Part shown: positions 14,489 through 15,246 of the stretch, piece by piece
How positions within the stretch are numbered: position 1 is the stretch's first letter
How the letters are laid out: every line of letters starts with the position of its first letter
Source: Desulfobacula sp.
GTDB lineage: Bacteria; Desulfobacterota; Desulfobacteria; Desulfobacterales; Desulfobacteraceae
Direction: 5' to 3'
NCBI RefSeq assembly: GCF_021107415.1
Contig: NZ_JAIOSW010000410.1
Span: 1-15,246 of the forward strand
Length of the DNA: 15,246 nucleotides
Program-made: the position numbers and the translations under genes
The notes under the pieces: model-generated
Told to the model about the DNA's origin: nothing
What the model saw: the letters and a program-made list of their open reading frames with translations, nothing else
Databases searched by the model: none

Positions 14489-15246
14489 TTGCTTCCCAGA
14501 GGATATAAAACCTTATATCATACCAAAGGTAACAGGAGAGCTATATTATAAATGCCTTGGGTGTTCTGCTGAATATTCCATTAAAAAACTGTTATATGTT
14601 TGCCCTGAGTGTAATCAGGTACTGCTCATTCATGATCGAAATGCCCCATCTTTAAAAAAAATTCCAGGGACAGTCTGGCAGAAAATCTTTGATTTCAGAA
14701 GGATGCTGAAAATACCTGCACTTAAGGGAATATACAGGTATCATGAATTTATTGGGTCCTGCATTCCTTTGGAATCTGTTATTTATCTTGGCGAGGGTCA
14801 CACTCCTGTTGTTGAAGCCAATGAAAGACTGAAAGAGAAGGTAGGGCTTACATTTTTCTATAAAAACGATGGACAAAACCCAAGCGCATCTTTTAAGGAT
14901 CGTGGTATGGCCAGTGCAATGTCAAGCATCAAATATCTTATTGATCAGAACCTTGTGTCCAATGTGATTGCGGTCTGCGCATCTACGGGTGATACTTCTG
15001 CTGCTGCTGCACTCTATGCATCTTATCTGGGTCCTTTAATCAAATCTGCCGTTCTTTTACCCCATAAAAAGGTAACCTCTCAACAGCTGTCACAACCTCT
15101 AGGAAGTGGTGCACAAGTTTTTGAAATTCCAGGTGTTTTTGATGACTGCATGAAAATTGTGGAACATCTTTCAACCCAATATTCGGTTGTGCTCTTAAAT
15201 TCAAAAAATGCATGGCGAATTCTTGGCCAGGAATCATATTCATATG
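14478..15246 (+). CDS. thrC: Threonine synthase (3' end outside window)
   Basis: A PLP enzyme converting O-phosphohomoserine to threonine, the last step of threonine synthesis in the cytoplasm. The frame starts at ATGATG (14478), 11 bases inside the serS end, with AAAGG about seven to ten bases upstream, and is open to the window edge (256 codons). The N-terminus carries a zinc-ribbon-like pair, CLGC (about 27-30) and CPEC (42-45), found in one group of archaeal and bacterial threonine synthases. [11 protein letters not shown] (about 106-116) and [11 protein letters not shown] (about 133-143, with the PLP-binding Lys) are the family signatures, and [11 protein letters not shown] (about 167-177) is the phosphate-binding loop. 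Other fold-type II enzymes share the core, but SFKDRGM and STGDTSAAA favour ThrC. Coupling of serS with thrC is simple co-expression of amino-acid and translation genes. Confidence 0.92.
   Translation, partial: MMLDCFPEDIKPYIIPKVTGELYYKCLGCSAEYSIKKLLYVCPECNQVLLIHDRNAPSLKKIPGTVWQKIFDFRRMLKIPALKGIYRYHEFIGSCIPLESVIYLGEGHTPVVEANERLKEKVGLTFFYKNDGQNPSASFKDRGMASAMSSIKYLIDQNLVSNVIAVCASTGDTSAAAALYASYLGPLIKSAVLLPHKKVTSQQLSQPLGSGAQVFEIPGVFDDCMKIVEHLSTQYSVVLLNSKNAWRILGQESYSY

Noticed and set aside
1..15246. CRISPR array, tRNA, rRNA, transposase or prophage genes
   Set aside because: No regularly spaced repeats, cloverleaf segments, or transposase or phage domains were recognised on either strand.

Overview
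The window reads as chromosomal DNA, AT-leaning, from a strict or facultative anaerobe of the Desulfobacterota, most plausibly Desulfobacterales. This is an inference from gene content and codon use (AT-rich third positions, GAGG-type ribosome sites); no rRNA or other phylogenetic marker is present to prove it. Housekeeping genes (pcm, epmA, a 5-formyl-THF cyclo-ligase gene, serS, thrC) dominate the right two thirds. The left end is more accessory.

Layout: 2-484 (+) is the 3' end of a LysR-type regulator. 531-1850 (-) is an AAA+ ATPase with a DUF4143/nuclease-like C-terminus. 1917-2500 (-) is a two-gene toxin-antitoxin operon (ribbon-helix-helix antitoxin, then MazF/PemK toxin) with a near-perfect sigma-70 promoter overlapped by palindromes. 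2575-3081 has no intact gene. It holds a long attC-like hairpin, an orphan terminator and the tail of a broken dockerin gene. 3082-3804 (-) is a crotonase. 4028-7938 (+) is a tight three-gene operon: HyuA-like ATPase, HDAC-family deacetylase with an added Cys/His-rich tail, and EpmA. Convergent to it lies pcm - DUF368 transporter (9719 to about 7948, -). 9857-11206 (+) is a surface lipoprotein with Ig-like and calcium-binding sequence and several poly-G runs, ended by a terminator. 11346-12353 (+) is a two-helix K+ channel with a cytosolic RCK module. 12430-13017 (-) is a divergent 5-formyl-THF cyclo-ligase. 13199-14488 (+) is serS, overlapping thrC (14478 to the window end).

The most interesting points are these. 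(1) The DUF368 gene is frameshifted at a nine-base homopolymer, and a one-base change restores a family-like C-terminus ending just short of epmA. (2) The lipoprotein gene has G9, G7 and G6 runs, suggesting a phase-variable surface protein. (3) The hyuA-like/HDAC/epmA operon joins an ATP-dependent amidohydrolase-type enzyme, a zinc deacylase with an extra metal-binding-like tail and an EF-P lysine modifier, which hints at an uncharacterised lysine or amine acylation pathway. (4) An attC-like hairpin and dockerin remnant mark an eroded accessory patch beside the toxin-antitoxin operon. (5) The K+ channel filter carries a Gly-to-Met change. No tRNA, rRNA, CRISPR array, insertion sequence or phage gene was seen.
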